The notes beneath the pieces were generated by a model that had not been told where the DNA came from, did not search any database, and saw only the letters and a list, made by a program, of their open reading frames with translations. A stretch of 64,000 nt of DNA from Levilactobacillus suantsaiihabitans. GTDB taxonomy: Bacteria; Bacillota; Bacilli; Lactobacillales; Lactobacillaceae. Shown here in pieces: positions 1 to 10,142 of this stretch. The first letter of the stretch is position 1, and each line of letters starts with the position of its first letter. Location of the stretch: assembly GCF_004745505.1 (NCBI RefSeq), contig NZ_RKLX01000004.1:113104-177103 (forward strand), written 5' to 3'. A program made the translations under genes and the position numbers.

Positions 1-704
1 TCAATGGCGTCAGTCAGCTGCAATTCGTTGCCCAGCCCAACCGGGGTGTTTTCCAAAGCCTCAAAGATCTCTGGGGTAAACAGGTAACGGCCGATGATGG
101 CCAAATCACTAGGCGCCTCGTCTGGTTGTGGCTTTTCCACAAAGTTGGTAACGTTGTACAGGCCTGGTGCCGTCTCCTCGGAAGGATTGATGACCCCGTA
201 CTTGGCGGTGTCCTTGTGGGGAACCCGCATCACGGCCAACGTGGAAGCCCCCGTTTGTTCGTAACGGTCCATCAGTTGCTTGGTCAACGGCACCTTACTG
301 TCGGTCATGTCATCGCCTAACATCACCACGAAGGGTTCGTCGCCGATGAAGGCCTTAGCCGTCAAGACCGCGTCGCCCAAGCCGCGGGGATACGGTTGCC
401 GGATGAAGTAGAGGTTCATGCCCGTGGTCTCTTGGACCTGCCGCAAGAGTTCGTCCTTGTGTTTAGCTTCCAGGTTGGCTTCCAGTTCGGGGTTGGAATC
501 AAAGTGGTCTTCGATGGAACGCTTGGATTTACCGTCCACGATCACGATGTCTTCGATACCCGATTTGCGCGCTTCTTCCACGATAAATTGAATCGTCGGT
601 TTGTCCACAATGGGCAGCATTTCCTTGGCCAAAGCCTTGGTGGCTGGTAAGAAACGGGTACCCAAGCCCGCAGCTGGAATCACAGCTTTTCTAACTTTTC
701 TCAT
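1..704 (-). CDS. galU: UTP-glucose-1-phosphate uridylyltransferase, 3' end beyond the window
   Basis: GalU makes UDP-glucose from UTP and glucose-1-phosphate, a cytoplasmic step that feeds wall polysaccharide, glycolipid and galactose metabolism. The reading frame starts with ATG at 704 behind an AAGGATAGG ribosome site and stays open to the window edge, giving about 234 codons of a family usually near 290-305. The N-terminal nucleotide-binding motif GLGTRF (residues 13-18) and [10 protein letters not shown] (27-36) are typical of bacterial GalU, as is FVEKP later on. It lies 36 bp downstream of gpsA on the same strand and is probably co-transcribed with hprK-lgt-gpsA. The C-terminal fifth is not visible. 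Confidence 0.95.
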   Translation of the reverse strand, partial: MRKVRKAVIPAAGLGTRFLPATKALAKEMLPIVDKPTIQFIVEEARKSGIEDIVIVDGKSKRSIEDHFDSNPELEANLEAKHKDELLRQVQETTGMNLYFIRQPYPRGLGDAVLTAKAFIGDEPFVVMLGDDMTDSKVPLTKQLMDRYEQTGASTLAVMRVPHKDTAKYGVINPSEETAPGLYNVTNFVEKPQPDEAPSDLAIIGRYLFTPEIFEALENTPVGLGNELQLTDAI

Positions 705-740
705 AAGTAACCTATCCTTCCTCGTATCCCCAAAAAAATT

Positions 741-1754
741 TTAAAACTCGGAGCGACCTTCGCGTTGCATCAATTCAGAAATGGCGGTGCGAATGTCTTT
801 GCCCTCATAAATCACTTGGTAAATAGCTTCCGTGATTGGCATGGAAACGCCGCGTTCACGGGAGAGCTCGTAGGCCGCCTTGGTCGTGGCCAAGCCTTCG
901 ATCACCATCCCCATGTGGTTGATCACGTCATCGAGCTTCTCGCCGCGGCCCAGTTCGTCACCGGCGCGCCAGTTCCGTGAATTGGCACTGGTTGCGGTTA
1001 CGATGATGTCGCCGACCCCGGACAGCCCGATAAAGGTCATGGGATCCGCCCCAAACGAGGTCCCTAACCGTGAAATTTCTGCCAGGCCCCGGGTCATCAA
1101 GGCCGCCTTGGCATTGTCACCGTAGCCCAGACCATGTAAGGCCCCGGCCCCCAGCGCAATGATGTTCTTTAACGCGGCCCCAATTTCCACCCCAATGATG
1201 TCGGGGTTGGTGTAGACCCGGAAGTAAGACGTCATGAATATTTTTTGAGCGTATTTCGCCGCATCCGGACTCAGACTAGCGGCCGTGACCAAGGTGATAT
1301 CCTTGCGGGCCACATCTTCGGCATGACTCGGTCCCGAAACGACCGTGACGGCCTTGCGATTTTCGGCCGGAATCTCTTCTTCCAAGACTTGCGATAAGCG
1401 CTTGTAGGTCTTTTGTTCGATTCCCTTGCTGGCATGGATCAATTCTGGCTGCAAGTTCTTTTCCTTTAAAATAGTCGCGACTTGCGCAGCCACGGAACGA
1501 ATGGCCTTGGTTGGCACCACGAACAGAATCGCATCCACGTTGTCGAGGGCACTCGCCAAATCGGAGTAAGCCACTAACGACGGAGAAAACGTAAAGTCTT
1601 TGATGTAATGCGTGTTCGTGTGCTGCGTATTTAATTCCTCAACCTGCTTGGGATTGTAAGACCACAGACGGACGTCATGACCATTTTCGTCTAAAACGCT
1701 CGCTAAGATTGATCCCCATGAACCGGCACCGAGTACTGCAATTTTCTCTGACAT
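741..1754 (-). CDS. gpsA: NAD(P)-dependent glycerol-3-phosphate dehydrogenase
   Basis: GpsA reduces dihydroxyacetone phosphate to sn-glycerol-3-phosphate, the backbone of phospholipids and of glycerol-phosphate teichoic acids. The 337-residue protein has the full family length. The dinucleotide-binding motif GAGSWG is at residues 9-14. The conserved GAALKN segment near residue 195 carries the catalytic lysine, and the C-terminal helical domain has the usual SGVGD motif. ATG at 1754 follows AAGGAGAA at a good distance. It is 15 bp downstream of lgt, so lgt, gpsA and galU form one envelope-precursor operon. Nothing unusual was seen. Confidence 0.97.
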   Translation of the reverse strand: MSEKIAVLGAGSWGSILASVLDENGHDVRLWSYNPKQVEELNTQHTNTHYIKDFTFSPSLVAYSDLASALDNVDAILFVVPTKAIRSVAAQVATILKEKNLQPELIHASKGIEQKTYKRLSQVLEEEIPAENRKAVTVVSGPSHAEDVARKDITLVTAASLSPDAAKYAQKIFMTSYFRVYTNPDIIGVEIGAALKNIIALGAGALHGLGYGDNAKAALMTRGLAEISRLGTSFGADPMTFIGLSGVGDIIVTATSANSRNWRAGDELGRGEKLDDVINHMGMVIEGLATTKAAYELSRERGVSMPITEAIYQVIYEGKDIRTAISELMQREGRSEF

Positions 1755-1769
1755 AGTAATGGATTCTCC

Positions 1770-2633
1770 TTATTTAGAAAGATTAGTTTTTGCTTGGAAC
1801 GGATTGCCATCTAAGTAGGCGATAGGTGGCGTAACGGACCGCCGCCGACTGATCCAAATGATCAACGCCCCGACAAACAAAATGACGGACAACAGCTGGG
1901 ACACCCGAATGAAGCTAAACAGCATCAGGCTGTCCGTCCGCATCCCCTCGATGAAGAAGCGACCGAACGAATACCACATGACGTAGGCCAAGAAGACCTC
2001 GCCTTGCTTGAACAGCCCCGGGTAATGCCGCAAGCTCATCAACACCACGAAGCCCATCAGGCTCCAGGTCGACTCGAATAAGAAGGTCGGCTGGCGGTAA
2101 GCCCCGTTGATAAACATCTGGTCGATGACCCAGCGCGGCAAATGCAAGCCCTGCAAAAAGGCCAGGCTGGTAATGCGGCCAAAGGCTTCTTGGTTCATGA
2201 AATTGCCCCATCGGCCAATGGCCTGGCCCAAGATGACGGTCGGGGCGGCCACGTCGAGCATCAGCCAAACCGGAATGAACCGTGACCGACAAAAGAAGTA
2301 GACGACCAGCCCGGCCCCAATCAATGAGCCGTAGATGGCAATGCCGCCATCCCAAATGGCAATGATCTCGCCCGGATGATGCTGATAATACGACCACTGA
2401 AAGATGACGTAATAGGCGCGCGCCGCAATCAGAGCCGCGGGTAAGGCCCACAAGATCATATCGTAAATGTCATCGGATTCGATGCCGCGTCGATTACCCT
2501 CGCGCACGGCCAAGGTCACCGCAATGATGACCCCCGTGGCAATGATGACCCCGTACCAGTGGACCGCAATCGGGCCCAGGTGAATGGCGATGGGGTTGAG
2601 TGCCGCTACAATCGGTGAAAAAATAACGCCCAT
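1770..2633 (-). CDS. lgt: phosphatidylglycerol-prolipoprotein diacylglyceryl transferase
   Basis: Lgt transfers diacylglycerol from phosphatidylglycerol to the lipobox cysteine of prolipoproteins in the membrane. The 287-residue protein is strongly hydrophobic with several membrane spans and carries the family signature around residues 136-152 ([13 protein letters not shown]). The segment after WDGG reads IAIYG where the E. coli enzyme has a functionally important histidine (H103); I believe tyrosine is common here in Lactobacillales but could not check. The ATG at 2633 almost touches its AAGGGAG ribosome site, so the exact start is slightly uncertain. The gene begins 5 bp after hprK. Confidence 0.95.
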   Translation of the reverse strand: MGVIFSPIVAALNPIAIHLGPIAVHWYGVIIATGVIIAVTLAVREGNRRGIESDDIYDMILWALPAALIAARAYYVIFQWSYYQHHPGEIIAIWDGGIAIYGSLIGAGLVVYFFCRSRFIPVWLMLDVAAPTVILGQAIGRWGNFMNQEAFGRITSLAFLQGLHLPRWVIDQMFINGAYRQPTFLFESTWSLMGFVVLMSLRHYPGLFKQGEVFLAYVMWYSFGRFFIEGMRTDSLMLFSFIRVSQLLSVILFVGALIIWISRRRSVTPPIAYLDGNPFQAKTNLSK

Positions 2634-2638
2634 CTCCC

Positions 2639-3574
2639 TTATGATTTATTACCATTTTGCTTGATTAAGCGCTTTAAGTTTTCGTCAAAGACCTTGGTGG
2701 CATCATACCCCATCGAGCGAGCCCGGAAGTTCATGGCCGCGGCTTCGATGATGATGGCCAGGTTACGCCCAGTCTTAACGGGAATGCTGATCTTGGGCAC
2801 GACCACGTCAAAGAACCGCTGTGTCTCGTCGTTGTTGCCCAGGCGATCAAAATGATTGTCGTCCTTCCACAATTCCAGGTGCACGATCAAGTCGATGTCC
2901 GTTTCGCTGCGGACCGCACCGGCCCCAAACAGGTTCATGACGTCGATGATTCCGATACCGCGAATCTCCAAGAGGTGACTCAAGATGGCTGGCGCCGCGC
3001 CGACCAGGGTTTGTTCGTCTTGTTGATAGACTTCGACCCGGTCGTCGGCAATCAGTCGATGCCCCCGCTTGACCAGTTCCAGGGCCGTTTCACTCTTGCC
3101 GACCCCGGAATCGCCGGTAATCATGACCCCGACCCCGTAGATGTCAACCAAGACACCATGAACGGACTGACGTTCCGCGAGCTTGCCTTCCAAGAAGTTG
3201 GTCATGTTACTGAGCACCCGCGAGGTCGTTAGCTTGGTTCCTAAGATGGGGATGCCGGCCTCGTCAGCGGATTGTTTCAATTCTTCTGGCGGATCGAGTT
3301 GCGTCGAAATTACAAATGCCGGGGTCTCCGGTTGACACATCTTCCGCATCACGTCGAGTAACTTTTTATGACTCATGCCCTTCGCAAAGGACGTTTCGGT
3401 AATTCCCAGCAGTTGAACCCGTTTTGCTGGATAATAGTTAAAATAACCGGTTAATTCCAAACCGGGTCGGGAAATATCACTGGTTGTGATCTGCCGATTC
3501 AGATTTTCTTCGCCGGAATACACATCTAAGCGGTTGGCTTTGACGAGCTCGGCCACCGTGACACTTTCTGTCAT
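2639..3574 (-). CDS. hprK: HPr kinase/phosphorylase
   Basis: HprK phosphorylates and dephosphorylates HPr on Ser-46 in response to glycolytic state. P-Ser-HPr is the co-effector of CcpA, so this is the sensor of Gram-positive catabolite control. The 311-residue protein has the P-loop GDSGVGKSE (154-162) and the family signature [17 protein letters not shown] (about 203-219). The start at 3574 has AAGGAGGAG upstream. It heads hprK-lgt-gpsA-galU, the usual Gram-positive arrangement. A CcpA-type operator (cre) elsewhere in this window, upstream of lrgAB, is a potential output of the same circuit. Confidence 0.97.
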   Translation of the reverse strand: MTESVTVAELVKANRLDVYSGEENLNRQITTSDISRPGLELTGYFNYYPAKRVQLLGITETSFAKGMSHKKLLDVMRKMCQPETPAFVISTQLDPPEELKQSADEAGIPILGTKLTTSRVLSNMTNFLEGKLAERQSVHGVLVDIYGVGVMITGDSGVGKSETALELVKRGHRLIADDRVEVYQQDEQTLVGAAPAILSHLLEIRGIGIIDVMNLFGAGAVRSETDIDLIVHLELWKDDNHFDRLGNNDETQRFFDVVVPKISIPVKTGRNLAIIIEAAAMNFRARSMGYDATKVFDENLKRLIKQNGNKS

Positions 3575-3654
3575 GGGCGCTCCTCCTTACTGCATAGTAA
3601 ACTACTCTAATTTTAGCACTTTCCCGCGGGAACTCCCACCAAATTCAACCGGTT

Positions 3655-4026
3655 TTAGTCCCGGGCAAAGTGGTCGCTAATAATCGCGTTGCACAGCGAC
3701 ATGATAATGGCGATGAGCAAGGTCGTGCCAAACGAGCTGAAGGCAAAATTACTGCCGACAAACCACGAGGTCAGCTCCAGCATGATGGCGTTGAGCACCA
3801 CGCTGAATAATCCCAACGTGAGAATCGTAATTGGCAACGACAACACAAACAAGATGGGCTTGACCACCGCATTTAGCAGTGCCAGCACGAAGCTGGCCAG
3901 CAAGGCGATCCAGACGCTGGAGACGTAGAAACTATTTTGAAACCCGCCCGCTAGCGAACTCTGGAAAAAGCCGGCTAACGCCAAAAAGATGAACGCATTG
4001 ACAAAAATTCTTGGCCAAAACCGCAT
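3655..4026 (-). CDS. small YvlD-like membrane protein (phage holin family 4 superfamily)
   Basis: A 123-residue membrane protein with about four hydrophobic segments and a conserved FVNAFIFLALAGFFQ-type N-terminus. It resembles B. subtilis YvlD and is likely a member of the PF04020 family, which has no firm biochemical role but is linked to envelope stress. I chose ATG at 4026, preceded by AAGGATGG and one base after the pspC stop. A longer frame starting at 4077 would overlap pspC by 50 bp. Together with pspC it forms a two-gene operon that looks like part of the B. subtilis yvlABCD envelope-stress operon (YvlC is a PspC protein). Confidence 0.82.
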   Translation of the reverse strand: MRFWPRIFVNAFIFLALAGFFQSSLAGGFQNSFYVSSVWIALLASFVLALLNAVVKPILFVLSLPITILTLGLFSVVLNAIMLELTSWFVGSNFAFSSFGTTLLIAIIMSLCNAIISDHFARD

Positions 4027-4027
4027 G

Positions 4028-4360
4028 TTACTCACCATCCTTATGGTTTTCATGGACATCTTGTTCGGTGACGTCATGAATCACCTTGCGCTCCGGTTCC
4101 TTGGGCGCCGCGGAGCCCCCGCGAAACAGATCGCGAAAGTTCGGCGTGGTCGGCCGTGAATCATCCAGTGGCATGAAGGTCATGACCACCACGTACACCA
4201 GTAAGCCCAAGACTCCGTGCGTCGGAATCGCTAACGAAACCAGCACGTAGATCAGCCGTAATAAGTTGGCGTTCCAATTAAAGTATTCAGCAATGCCGCC
4301 CAATACCCCACCGACTAAGCGGTTTGTACGGGAACGGACGAAACGTTTTTTCTCTGCCAT
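4028..4360 (-). CDS. pspC: PspC domain protein
   Basis: A 110-residue protein with an N-terminal PspC domain: a basic start, then VGGVLGGIAEYF (about residues 16-27), the NANLLRLIYVL helix and a hydrophobic segment around 45-65. The tail is charged and cytoplasmic. PspC proteins sense membrane stress in the phage-shock response; no PspA or LiaF partner is adjacent here. ATG at 4360 follows AAAGGAGTT. The next gene is a YvlD-like protein one base away, so the pair is co-transcribed. Upstream is a repeat-rich gap of about 730 bp. Confidence 0.88.
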   Translation of the reverse strand: MAEKKRFVRSRTNRLVGGVLGGIAEYFNWNANLLRLIYVLVSLAIPTHGVLGLLVYVVVMTFMPLDDSRPTTPNFRDLFRGGSAAPKEPERKVIHDVTEQDVHENHKDGE

Positions 4361-4474
4361 AGGCGGACAACTCCTTTTTTAAGTTTTTAAGTGCTTCTAT
4401 CATATCGGAAACCCCGGGGGTAAATCCAGTAATCACCCCGGTTTGAGCGATGAAATCTGGTAAATGGGGATGGG

Positions 4475-4682
4475 CTAGCGAAACCAGTTGCCTGCGGCTG
4501 TCAGGGGTTCCACCTGCTATGGGGGACACCTCCAGCCTGAGAAACGGGCTTCCGGTTCGCTTTGAAGCCTGGCTAAAATCGCCAGTCTCCAAAGTCGCCC
4601 CACGCTGTAGGCTGAGACAAAACCTCAGCCAACACCGTCGACACAGCTGGCTCCACCCCTGACCTCCTCCGGCAGGATTGCG
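4475..4682 (+). repeat. repeat family B, internal segment
   Basis: The stretch carries the same ordered blocks as 30648-30838 and, inverted, 57545-57750: a pyrimidine-rich arm, GGGGACACCTCCAGCCTGAG, CTTCCGGTTCGCTT, AAGCCTGGC, GGCTGAGACAAAACCTCAGCC and CAGCTGGCTCC. Several blocks are small hairpins, for example GCTGAG-acaaaac-CTCAGC. It lacks the flanks that make the other two copies about 350 bp. Open frames here are not conserved between copies, so it is read as non-coding. Confidence 0.8.
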
Positions 4683-5000
4683 TGTACCCACTCGTCAGCA
4701 GTGCGGTCATTGCCCATCGCGTCTTGTGGTGGTGGACCACCGCAATTACTCGGTAGATTGGCATTTCCAACATGGCTCATACCGGTCGCCTACCGCTACG
4801 GGGATAAATACCGCAGCGATTAGCTTAGCCCACCACGTCAGGCGGTACTGCACACGTCACATTAGTAGGATGTGCCATCCAATCTTCTCAATGGGCATTA
4901 TGGTCGTCTCCATTCAGTAACTGCGCAACCACCAATCTAGCCACATCTTGGGCGAACGGCAAAGCGGCCAGTCCCCAAAGACACTCGCTAGGGCAAGAAT
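4683..5000. other. intergenic remainder, no gene recognised
   Basis: Between the family B segment and the phoU-side terminator I see no reading frame with a ribosome site and no recognisable RNA. It may hold decayed repeat material (for example a CGCCTACCG block near 4790), but the match is too short to claim. Confidence 0.4.
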
Positions 5001-5045
5001 ACCCAAAGCGGCCACTGAAAGCAAGTCTTCAGTGGCCGTTCGGGT
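5001..5045 (-). terminator. probable terminator of the pst-phoU operon
   Basis: A perfect 11-bp stem CGGCCACTGAA / TTCAGTGGCCG (5009-5019 with 5028-5038) encloses an 8-nt loop, and outer ACCC/GGGT pairs extend it. It lies about 45 bp beyond the phoU stop. The following T-tract on the minus strand is poor, so efficiency is uncertain. Confidence 0.6.
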
Positions 5046-5089
5046 AAATCTTCAGTTTAGATTAAACTTCTGGTGCAATTTTGCCAGCG

Positions 5090-5770
5090 CTATTCGCTCG
5101 CTTCATCTTGGCTCGCCGTGTTCAACTCAATGATCTGCCCGGACTTCAGGTAGACGACCCATTCACACACGTTAGTCACGTAATCCCCGATGCGACTCAG
5201 GTCTTGCGCCACGTTCAGGTAGATCGATGCGCCCGTTTCAAAGGCGGGGTCTTCACGCATCTGTGCGTAACTGGCCGCTCGGACCTGGTGATTCAGGCGG
5301 TCCAGCTGGCGGTCAACGTCGGCCAATTGACGGGCTTGGTGCTCGTCTTTATTGACGTAAGCGGTCAACACGTCCTTGACCATTTGCGTGGTCATCTGTC
5401 CCATTTGATTCATGAGCTGCTCCAGCACGGGAATCTTTTGTTTCGTCCCGAACTTAATCGCGGCGTGCGCGATGTTACGTGCGTGGTCGCCGGCGCGTTC
5501 CAATTCGGAAACGGCCTTGAGAATCGTCACGATTTCTCGCAGATCCGTCGTCACGGGCTGGTACAACGCAATCATTTCAAACGTCTTTTTTTCCAGCGCA
5601 ATTTCGCGCTCGTTGATGTCGTGGTCGTGATCGATCAGGTGTTGAGCAGCAACGGCATCGCGATTGGTAAACGCGTTGACCGCCTGCTCGATGGTCTCAC
5701 TGACCAGCATCCCCATTTCCGTGAAGTCTGCGTCTAAATCCGCAAGCTCATCATCAAATAATCTGCGCAT
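5090..5770 (-). CDS. phoU: phosphate-specific transport regulator PhoU
   Basis: PhoU links the Pst transporter to the PhoR sensor kinase and restrains the Pho response when phosphate is plentiful. The 226-residue protein is all-helical with two PhoU repeats, each bearing the metal-binding E/DxxxD-like patterns, for example around ERAGDHARNIAHAA in the first half and LSRIGDYVTNVCEW in the second. ATG at 5770 follows AAGGAGGAAGG. It is the last gene of pstS-C-A-B-B-phoU, 11 bp after pstB, as in most lactobacilli. A hairpin terminator follows. Confidence 0.95.
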   Translation of the reverse strand: MRRLFDDELADLDADFTEMGMLVSETIEQAVNAFTNRDAVAAQHLIDHDHDINEREIALEKKTFEMIALYQPVTTDLREIVTILKAVSELERAGDHARNIAHAAIKFGTKQKIPVLEQLMNQMGQMTTQMVKDVLTAYVNKDEHQARQLADVDRQLDRLNHQVRAASYAQMREDPAFETGASIYLNVAQDLSRIGDYVTNVCEWVVYLKSGQIIELNTASQDEASE

Positions 5771-5781
5771 ATCCTTCCTCC

Positions 5782-6540
5782 TTACCCAAAGCGACCGCTA
5801 ATGTAATCTTCAGTTTGCTTGTTAGCTGGGTTCATAAAAATGTTCTTGGTTTGATCCACCTCGATCAGCTCCCCGTTCATAAAGAACGCGGTCCGGTCCG
5901 CAATCCGCGACGCCTGCTGGAGGTTGTGGGTCACAATAATAATCGTATAATCGTGGCGTAAATTCAAGAGGGTTGCTTCAATTTGGCTACTGGAAACGGG
6001 ATCCAGGGCACTGGTTGGTTCGTCCAACAGAATAATTTCTGGTGAAACGGCCAGGACCCGCGCGATGCAGACCCGTTGCTGTTGCCCCCCGGACAGGGCC
6101 AAGGCGCTTTCGTGTAAGTGATCCTTCACTTCATCCCACACGGCTGCTTGCCGCAAGGATTTCTCCACGACGGCATCCAACTTTTCCTTGTCCTTTTCCC
6201 CGGCGATGCGCAGGCCGTAGATTACGTTGTCATAGATGGAAAACGGAAACGGATTCGGTTGTTGAAAGACCATGCCGATTTCCTTACGAATCTGCACGGT
6301 ATCCGCATTAGGCGCGTACAGGTCATTGCCTTTGAACTTGATGGTCCCGGTGATGGTCACGTTAGGAATCAGGTCGTTCATGCGGTTCAACGTCCGCAAG
6401 TAAGTCGACTTCCCACAACCGGATGGGCCAATTAACGCGGTAATGCCTTTTTCATCGAAATTTAAATTGATGCCTTTCAGCGCTTCCTTGTCGCCGTAGT
6501 ACAAATGCAAGTCCTGCGTCGTCAAAATTTCTTCTTTCAT
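5782..6540 (-). CDS. pstB: phosphate ABC transporter ATP-binding protein PstB (second copy)
   Basis: This is an ATPase of the high-affinity phosphate importer. The 252 residues include Walker [10 protein letters not shown] (about 38-46), the Q-loop [14 protein letters not shown], signature LSGGQQQR, Walker [14 protein letters not shown] and the switch histidine in [12 protein letters not shown] at 6540 follows GAGGAGGAAG. It is the second of two adjacent pstB genes (14 bp apart); the two proteins are clearly paralogous but diverged at both ends. Duplicate pstB genes are usual in Lactobacillales pst operons. Confidence 0.96.
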   Translation of the reverse strand: MKEEILTTQDLHLYYGDKEALKGINLNFDEKGITALIGPSGCGKSTYLRTLNRMNDLIPNVTITGTIKFKGNDLYAPNADTVQIRKEIGMVFQQPNPFPFSIYDNVIYGLRIAGEKDKEKLDAVVEKSLRQAAVWDEVKDHLHESALALSGGQQQRVCIARVLAVSPEIILLDEPTSALDPVSSSQIEATLLNLRHDYTIIIVTHNLQQASRIADRTAFFMNGELIEVDQTKNIFMNPANKQTEDYISGRFG

Positions 6541-6554
6541 TATTCTTCCTCCTC

Positions 6555-7379
6555 TTAACCGAAGTTCCCCGAAACATAATCACTGGTCACCTGAACCGAC
6601 GGATTGGTAAAGATATGGCTCGTGGTGTCATATTCCAACACCCGCCCCTGATTGAAAAACGCCGTATATTCACTGATCCGTGCGGCCTGTTGCATGTTGT
6701 GGGTGACAATGATAATGGTGTAATGCGCCTTGAGTGACAACAACGTGTCTTCCAGTTGGCCCGTCGACACGGGGTCAAGGGCACTGGCCGGCTCGTCTAA
6801 CAACAAAATGTCGGGCTTGATGGCAATGGCTCTGGCAATGCACAGCCGTTGCGCCTGGCCACCAGACAACGCCAGCGCACTCTTGTTCAGGTCGTCTTTG
6901 ACCTGATCCCAAAGTGCGGCTTGCTTCAACGACGTCTCCACGATTTCATCCAACTGATGTCGGTCCGTCACCCCGCGTAACCGCAGGGCAAAGGCAATGT
7001 TATCGTAGATGGATTTGGCAAAGGGATTGGGCCGTTGAAACACCATCCCCACCCGCCGACGCATCTCGTAGACGTCGATATCGGGCTGGTTGATGTCCAC
7101 GCCACGATACATGATTTTCCCCGTCACCGTGGCGATGCGGTCGTTCATCCGGTTCAGCGAGCGCAAGTAGGTCGACTTACCGGACCCGGACGGCCCAATC
7201 AGCGCGGTAATCTGGTTACTGGCAAATTGCAGGTCCCCCTCAAACAGGGCTTCCTTCTTACCGTAATACACGTGGAGGCCTTCCGTTGACAAAATCACCG
7301 GATGCTCAGGATCGTTTAATTGGATGACGTGCCGTTCCTCTTTGGTGGTGGCATTCATCACATCGTTATTGACAAACAT
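6555..7379 (-). CDS. pstB: phosphate ABC transporter ATP-binding protein PstB (first copy)
   Basis: The first of two PstB ATPases. The chosen ATG at 7379 follows AAAGGAGG and gives 274 residues; a frame from 7466 would run into pstA. It has Walker [10 protein letters not shown], signature LSGGQAQR, Walker [14 protein letters not shown] and the switch sequence IIVTHNMQQ. Compared with the second copy it has an extra N-terminal segment of about 25 residues (ending near [15 protein letters not shown]) before the ATPase fold. It lies 13 bp from pstA, so the operon is tightly packed. Confidence 0.95.
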   Translation of the reverse strand: MFVNNDVMNATTKEERHVIQLNDPEHPVILSTEGLHVYYGKKEALFEGDLQFASNQITALIGPSGSGKSTYLRSLNRMNDRIATVTGKIMYRGVDINQPDIDVYEMRRRVGMVFQRPNPFAKSIYDNIAFALRLRGVTDRHQLDEIVETSLKQAALWDQVKDDLNKSALALSGGQAQRLCIARAIAIKPDILLLDEPASALDPVSTGQLEDTLLSLKAHYTIIIVTHNMQQAARISEYTAFFNQGRVLEYDTTSHIFTNPSVQVTSDYVSGNFG

Positions 7380-7392
7380 GGGCGAACCTCCT

Positions 7393-8277
7393 TTACGCCG
7401 ACGTGAGGCGTTTGTACAAGCGCTTGCCCAAGTAACGGGCGGCAAAGTTAAACAACAAGATGGCAATCACTAGCACCGCGGACGACCCGGACGAAATGGC
7501 CTTGGCGTCGGGCATGATGCCTTCCGAATTAATCTTCCAAATGTGGACCGCCAATGTTTCGGCTGGCCGCATCGGGTTTAACGGACTGGAAATGTTAAAC
7601 GGATTCCAATCGGCAAAGTTCAACGCCGGTGCGCTTTGGCCAGCCGTATAGATCAACGCGGCCGCTTCCCCAAAGACCCGTCCGGCACTGAGGATGACCC
7701 CGGTCAAGATGCTTGGCACCGCGGCGGGTAAAATCACCCGTGACACGGTCTCCCACCGTGATAACCCGAGGGCCAGGCCCCCTTCACGTTGCACGTCGCT
7801 GACGGTTCGCAGCGAATCTTCAATGCTCCGCGCCAGTAGGGGTAAGTTGAAGAACGTCAGGGCAAAGGCCCCGGACAGAATCGAGAAGCCCAGGTGTAGC
7901 TTGACCACGAAGAACAGGAAGCCGAAGAGCCCCACCACCACGGATGGCAGCGAACTCAAGATTTCAATGGCCGTGCGAATCGTGGTCGTCAACCAGTTGT
8001 CCTTGGCGTATTCATACAGATAAATCGCGGCACCCAGGGCAATCGGAAACGAAATCAGCATGGCTAAGATCAACAGGTAAAAGGAGTTGAACAGTTGCAC
8101 CCCGACCCCGCCGCCCTTTAAGAAGGCCTTGCCGGGGGCGGTCAGAAAATGCCAGCTCAATTGCGGCACACCGCTCACTAAAATGAAGCCGAGCAGGGCC
8201 AGCAAGATGAGGACCACGAAACCGGCGATTCCGTATAGGCCACCGATGGCCACCTTGTTTTGCGTTTTTGAATTCAT
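7393..8277 (-). CDS. pstA: phosphate ABC transporter permease PstA
   Basis: PstA is one of the two membrane permeases of the Pst importer. The 294-residue protein has about six membrane spans and the ABC-permease EAA loop (near [21 protein letters not shown]) that contacts PstB. The start codon ATG overlaps the pstC stop in a TAATG arrangement (8275-8279), which implies translational coupling; an AAAGGGG element lies upstream inside pstC. It is downstream of pstC and upstream of the two pstB genes. Confidence 0.95.
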   Translation of the reverse strand: MNSKTQNKVAIGGLYGIAGFVVLILLALLGFILVSGVPQLSWHFLTAPGKAFLKGGGVGVQLFNSFYLLILAMLISFPIALGAAIYLYEYAKDNWLTTTIRTAIEILSSLPSVVVGLFGFLFFVVKLHLGFSILSGAFALTFFNLPLLARSIEDSLRTVSDVQREGGLALGLSRWETVSRVILPAAVPSILTGVILSAGRVFGEAAALIYTAGQSAPALNFADWNPFNISSPLNPMRPAETLAVHIWKINSEGIMPDAKAISSGSSAVLVIAILLFNFAARYLGKRLYKRLTSA

Positions 8278-9206
8278 TATTGCAAACGCCCCTTTCGACC
8301 AATCAAACGGATAATTAAGTTAAAGACTAACGACATCAGTAACAGTACCAGGGCTAAGGACCAAAGCGCATTGTTTTGCAATGACCCCATGACCGTGTTA
8401 CCGATCCCGGTAGTCAGTACTGACGTCAACGTGGATGACGGTGATACCAAGCTGTTTGGCATCAACGCGGCGTTCCCAATCACCATTTGTACGGCTAAGG
8501 CTTCACCGAAGGCTCGGGCCATCCCGAAGACCACCGCCGTCATCAAGCCCGGTGTGGCGGCCCGTAAGACGACCTTGTAGATGGTCTGCCATTGCGTGGC
8601 ACCCAGGGCTAGTGAGGCCTCGCGGTAGTAGCGCGGAACGGCCCGCAAAGCATCGGCGCTCATGGACGTCACGGTCGGCAAGATCATGACGAACAGCACA
8701 CAGGTCCCGGACAGGATCCCAAACCCACTACCGCCAAAGAGTGCCCGCGTGGTTGGGACCACGACGGATAACCCGATAAACCCGTAAACCACGGAGGGAA
8801 TCCCCACCAGCAGTTCCGTCACCGGCTGTAAGATTTTGGCGCCCTTGTTCGGCGAGATTTCATTCATGAAGACGGCCGTCCCGATAGCAAATGGTGTCGC
8901 CACCAGCGCGGATAAAATCGTAATCAGAAAGGACCCGACGATCATCGGCAAAGCGCCGACTTCCGGCTTGCCGTGGGCATCGGTAATGCCCGGATTCCAG
9001 TTCTTACCGGACAGGAAGTCCCAGAGGTTCACGTGGTTGCTGGTGAAGGTCGCAATCCCCTTAGAGGCCACGAAACCGATGATGCCCACCACGACCGCCA
9101 CAATCAACAGTAGCGCCGTGAGGCTAACCATGCGGCCCCAAATTTCTAGTTTGGCGGCCTTGGAGCGCCGCTTTAATTGTCGTTCTAATTGTTGGGTACT
9201 CTTCAT
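8277..9206 (-). CDS. pstC: phosphate ABC transporter permease PstC
   Basis: PstC is the partner permease of PstA. I start it at ATG 9206 (310 residues), one base after the pstS stop and behind GGGAGGCG; a longer frame from 9254 would overlap pstS by 47 bp. It has a basic, helical cytoplasmic N-terminus (QLERQLKRRSKAAK), about six membrane spans and an EAA loop around REASLALGATQWQTIYKVVL. It overlaps pstA by one base. Function as a phosphate permease rests on family and operon context. Confidence 0.95.
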   Translation of the reverse strand: MKSTQQLERQLKRRSKAAKLEIWGRMVSLTALLLIVAVVVGIIGFVASKGIATFTSNHVNLWDFLSGKNWNPGITDAHGKPEVGALPMIVGSFLITILSALVATPFAIGTAVFMNEISPNKGAKILQPVTELLVGIPSVVYGFIGLSVVVPTTRALFGGSGFGILSGTCVLFVMILPTVTSMSADALRAVPRYYREASLALGATQWQTIYKVVLRAATPGLMTAVVFGMARAFGEALAVQMVIGNAALMPNSLVSPSSTLTSVLTTGIGNTVMGSLQNNALWSLALVLLLMSLVFNLIIRLIGRKGRLQ

Positions 9207-9207
9207 C

Positions 9208-10089
9208 TTAGGCGCCTCCCGTCTTGGTAATGTGTCCCGCGGCATTGCGTTCAACCAACATTTGATCCGGGGATAAATATCCCAGTTGGCGTACCAATGT
9301 CTTTTGAATTGCGGGAGACTGGACGTAGGCGATAAAGGCCTTGGTTAAGCCCGTGGGCTGGCCCTTCGTGTACAGATGCTCGTAAGACCAAATCGGCCAC
9401 TTGTTCGTGATCACATTGTCTTCCGTGGGCGCCACGTGATTTAAGGAAACATCCTGCACAGTCTTGTCCACGTAAGAAAATGCCACATAGCTGATGGCAC
9501 CGGGGGTAGTCGCCACGATGGAGCGCACCATCCCAGACGAATCCTGTTCTTGGGCCGTCTTGGAGCGGTGCTTCATTAGGCCAAATTGCTCAAAGGTCGC
9601 CCGGGTCCCACTACCTTGCGCCCGGTTGATCAAAACAATCGGTAGATCAGCGCCACCAATCTGTTTCCAGTTAGTCACCTGACCCGTGAAGACTTGAATC
9701 AATTGGTGCGTTGACAAATTTTTGATGCCCACGCGCTTATTGATGATGGGCGTAATCCCCACGACGGCCACCCGATGATCGACTAACTCGGCGGCCCGGA
9801 TGCCCTTTTGTTCGGCGGCGAATAGGTCGGAATCCCCAATCTGCACGGCCCCTTCTTGAATTTGGCTCAACCCAGTACCGGTCCCACCCCCTTGAACGTT
9901 GATGAACGTTCCCAGGTGTTCGCTCGTATACTGTTCACCCGCGGCTTCCACCAGGGGTTGTAGCGCCGTTGAACCAACTGCGGTAATGGATTCACCCGCG
10001 TGGCTGACTTGCCGTGTCTGGTAAGCAAAGACTCCCAATGCGACCAGTACCACCAAGACTAGGCCCTGCACCCAGCGTTTTTTCGACAT
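9208..10089 (-). CDS. pstS: phosphate-binding protein PstS, no lipobox cysteine
   Basis: PstS is the extracellular phosphate-binding subunit. ATG at 10089 follows AGGAGGG and gives 293 residues. After a KKR start and one hydrophobic helix (about residues 8-24) the mature part begins near GESITAVGSTALQPL, with phosphate-contact segments GSTALQPL, GGGTGTGLSQI and RAQGSGTRATFEQF. No cysteine occurs at or near the end of the hydrophobic helix, so it cannot be processed by Lgt; it is either held by an uncleaved signal anchor or secreted. It heads the pst operon directly behind a row of Pho boxes. Confidence 0.93.
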   Translation of the reverse strand: MSKKRWVQGLVLVVLVALGVFAYQTRQVSHAGESITAVGSTALQPLVEAAGEQYTSEHLGTFINVQGGGTGTGLSQIQEGAVQIGDSDLFAAEQKGIRAAELVDHRVAVVGITPIINKRVGIKNLSTHQLIQVFTGQVTNWKQIGGADLPIVLINRAQGSGTRATFEQFGLMKHRSKTAQEQDSSGMVRSIVATTPGAISYVAFSYVDKTVQDVSLNHVAPTEDNVITNKWPIWSYEHLYTKGQPTGLTKAFIAYVQSPAIQKTLVRQLGYLSPDQMLVERNAAGHITKTGGA

Positions 10090-10142
10090 ACCGTACCCTC
10101 CTAAATCGGTTGCGCGTCTCTGGCCCAACCATTTCAAAATTT

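Noticed and set aside
4287..4691. Overlapping frames on both strands across the family B segment
   Set aside because: They overlap pspC or the repeat and are not conserved between repeat copies, so they are by-products of GC-rich repeats.
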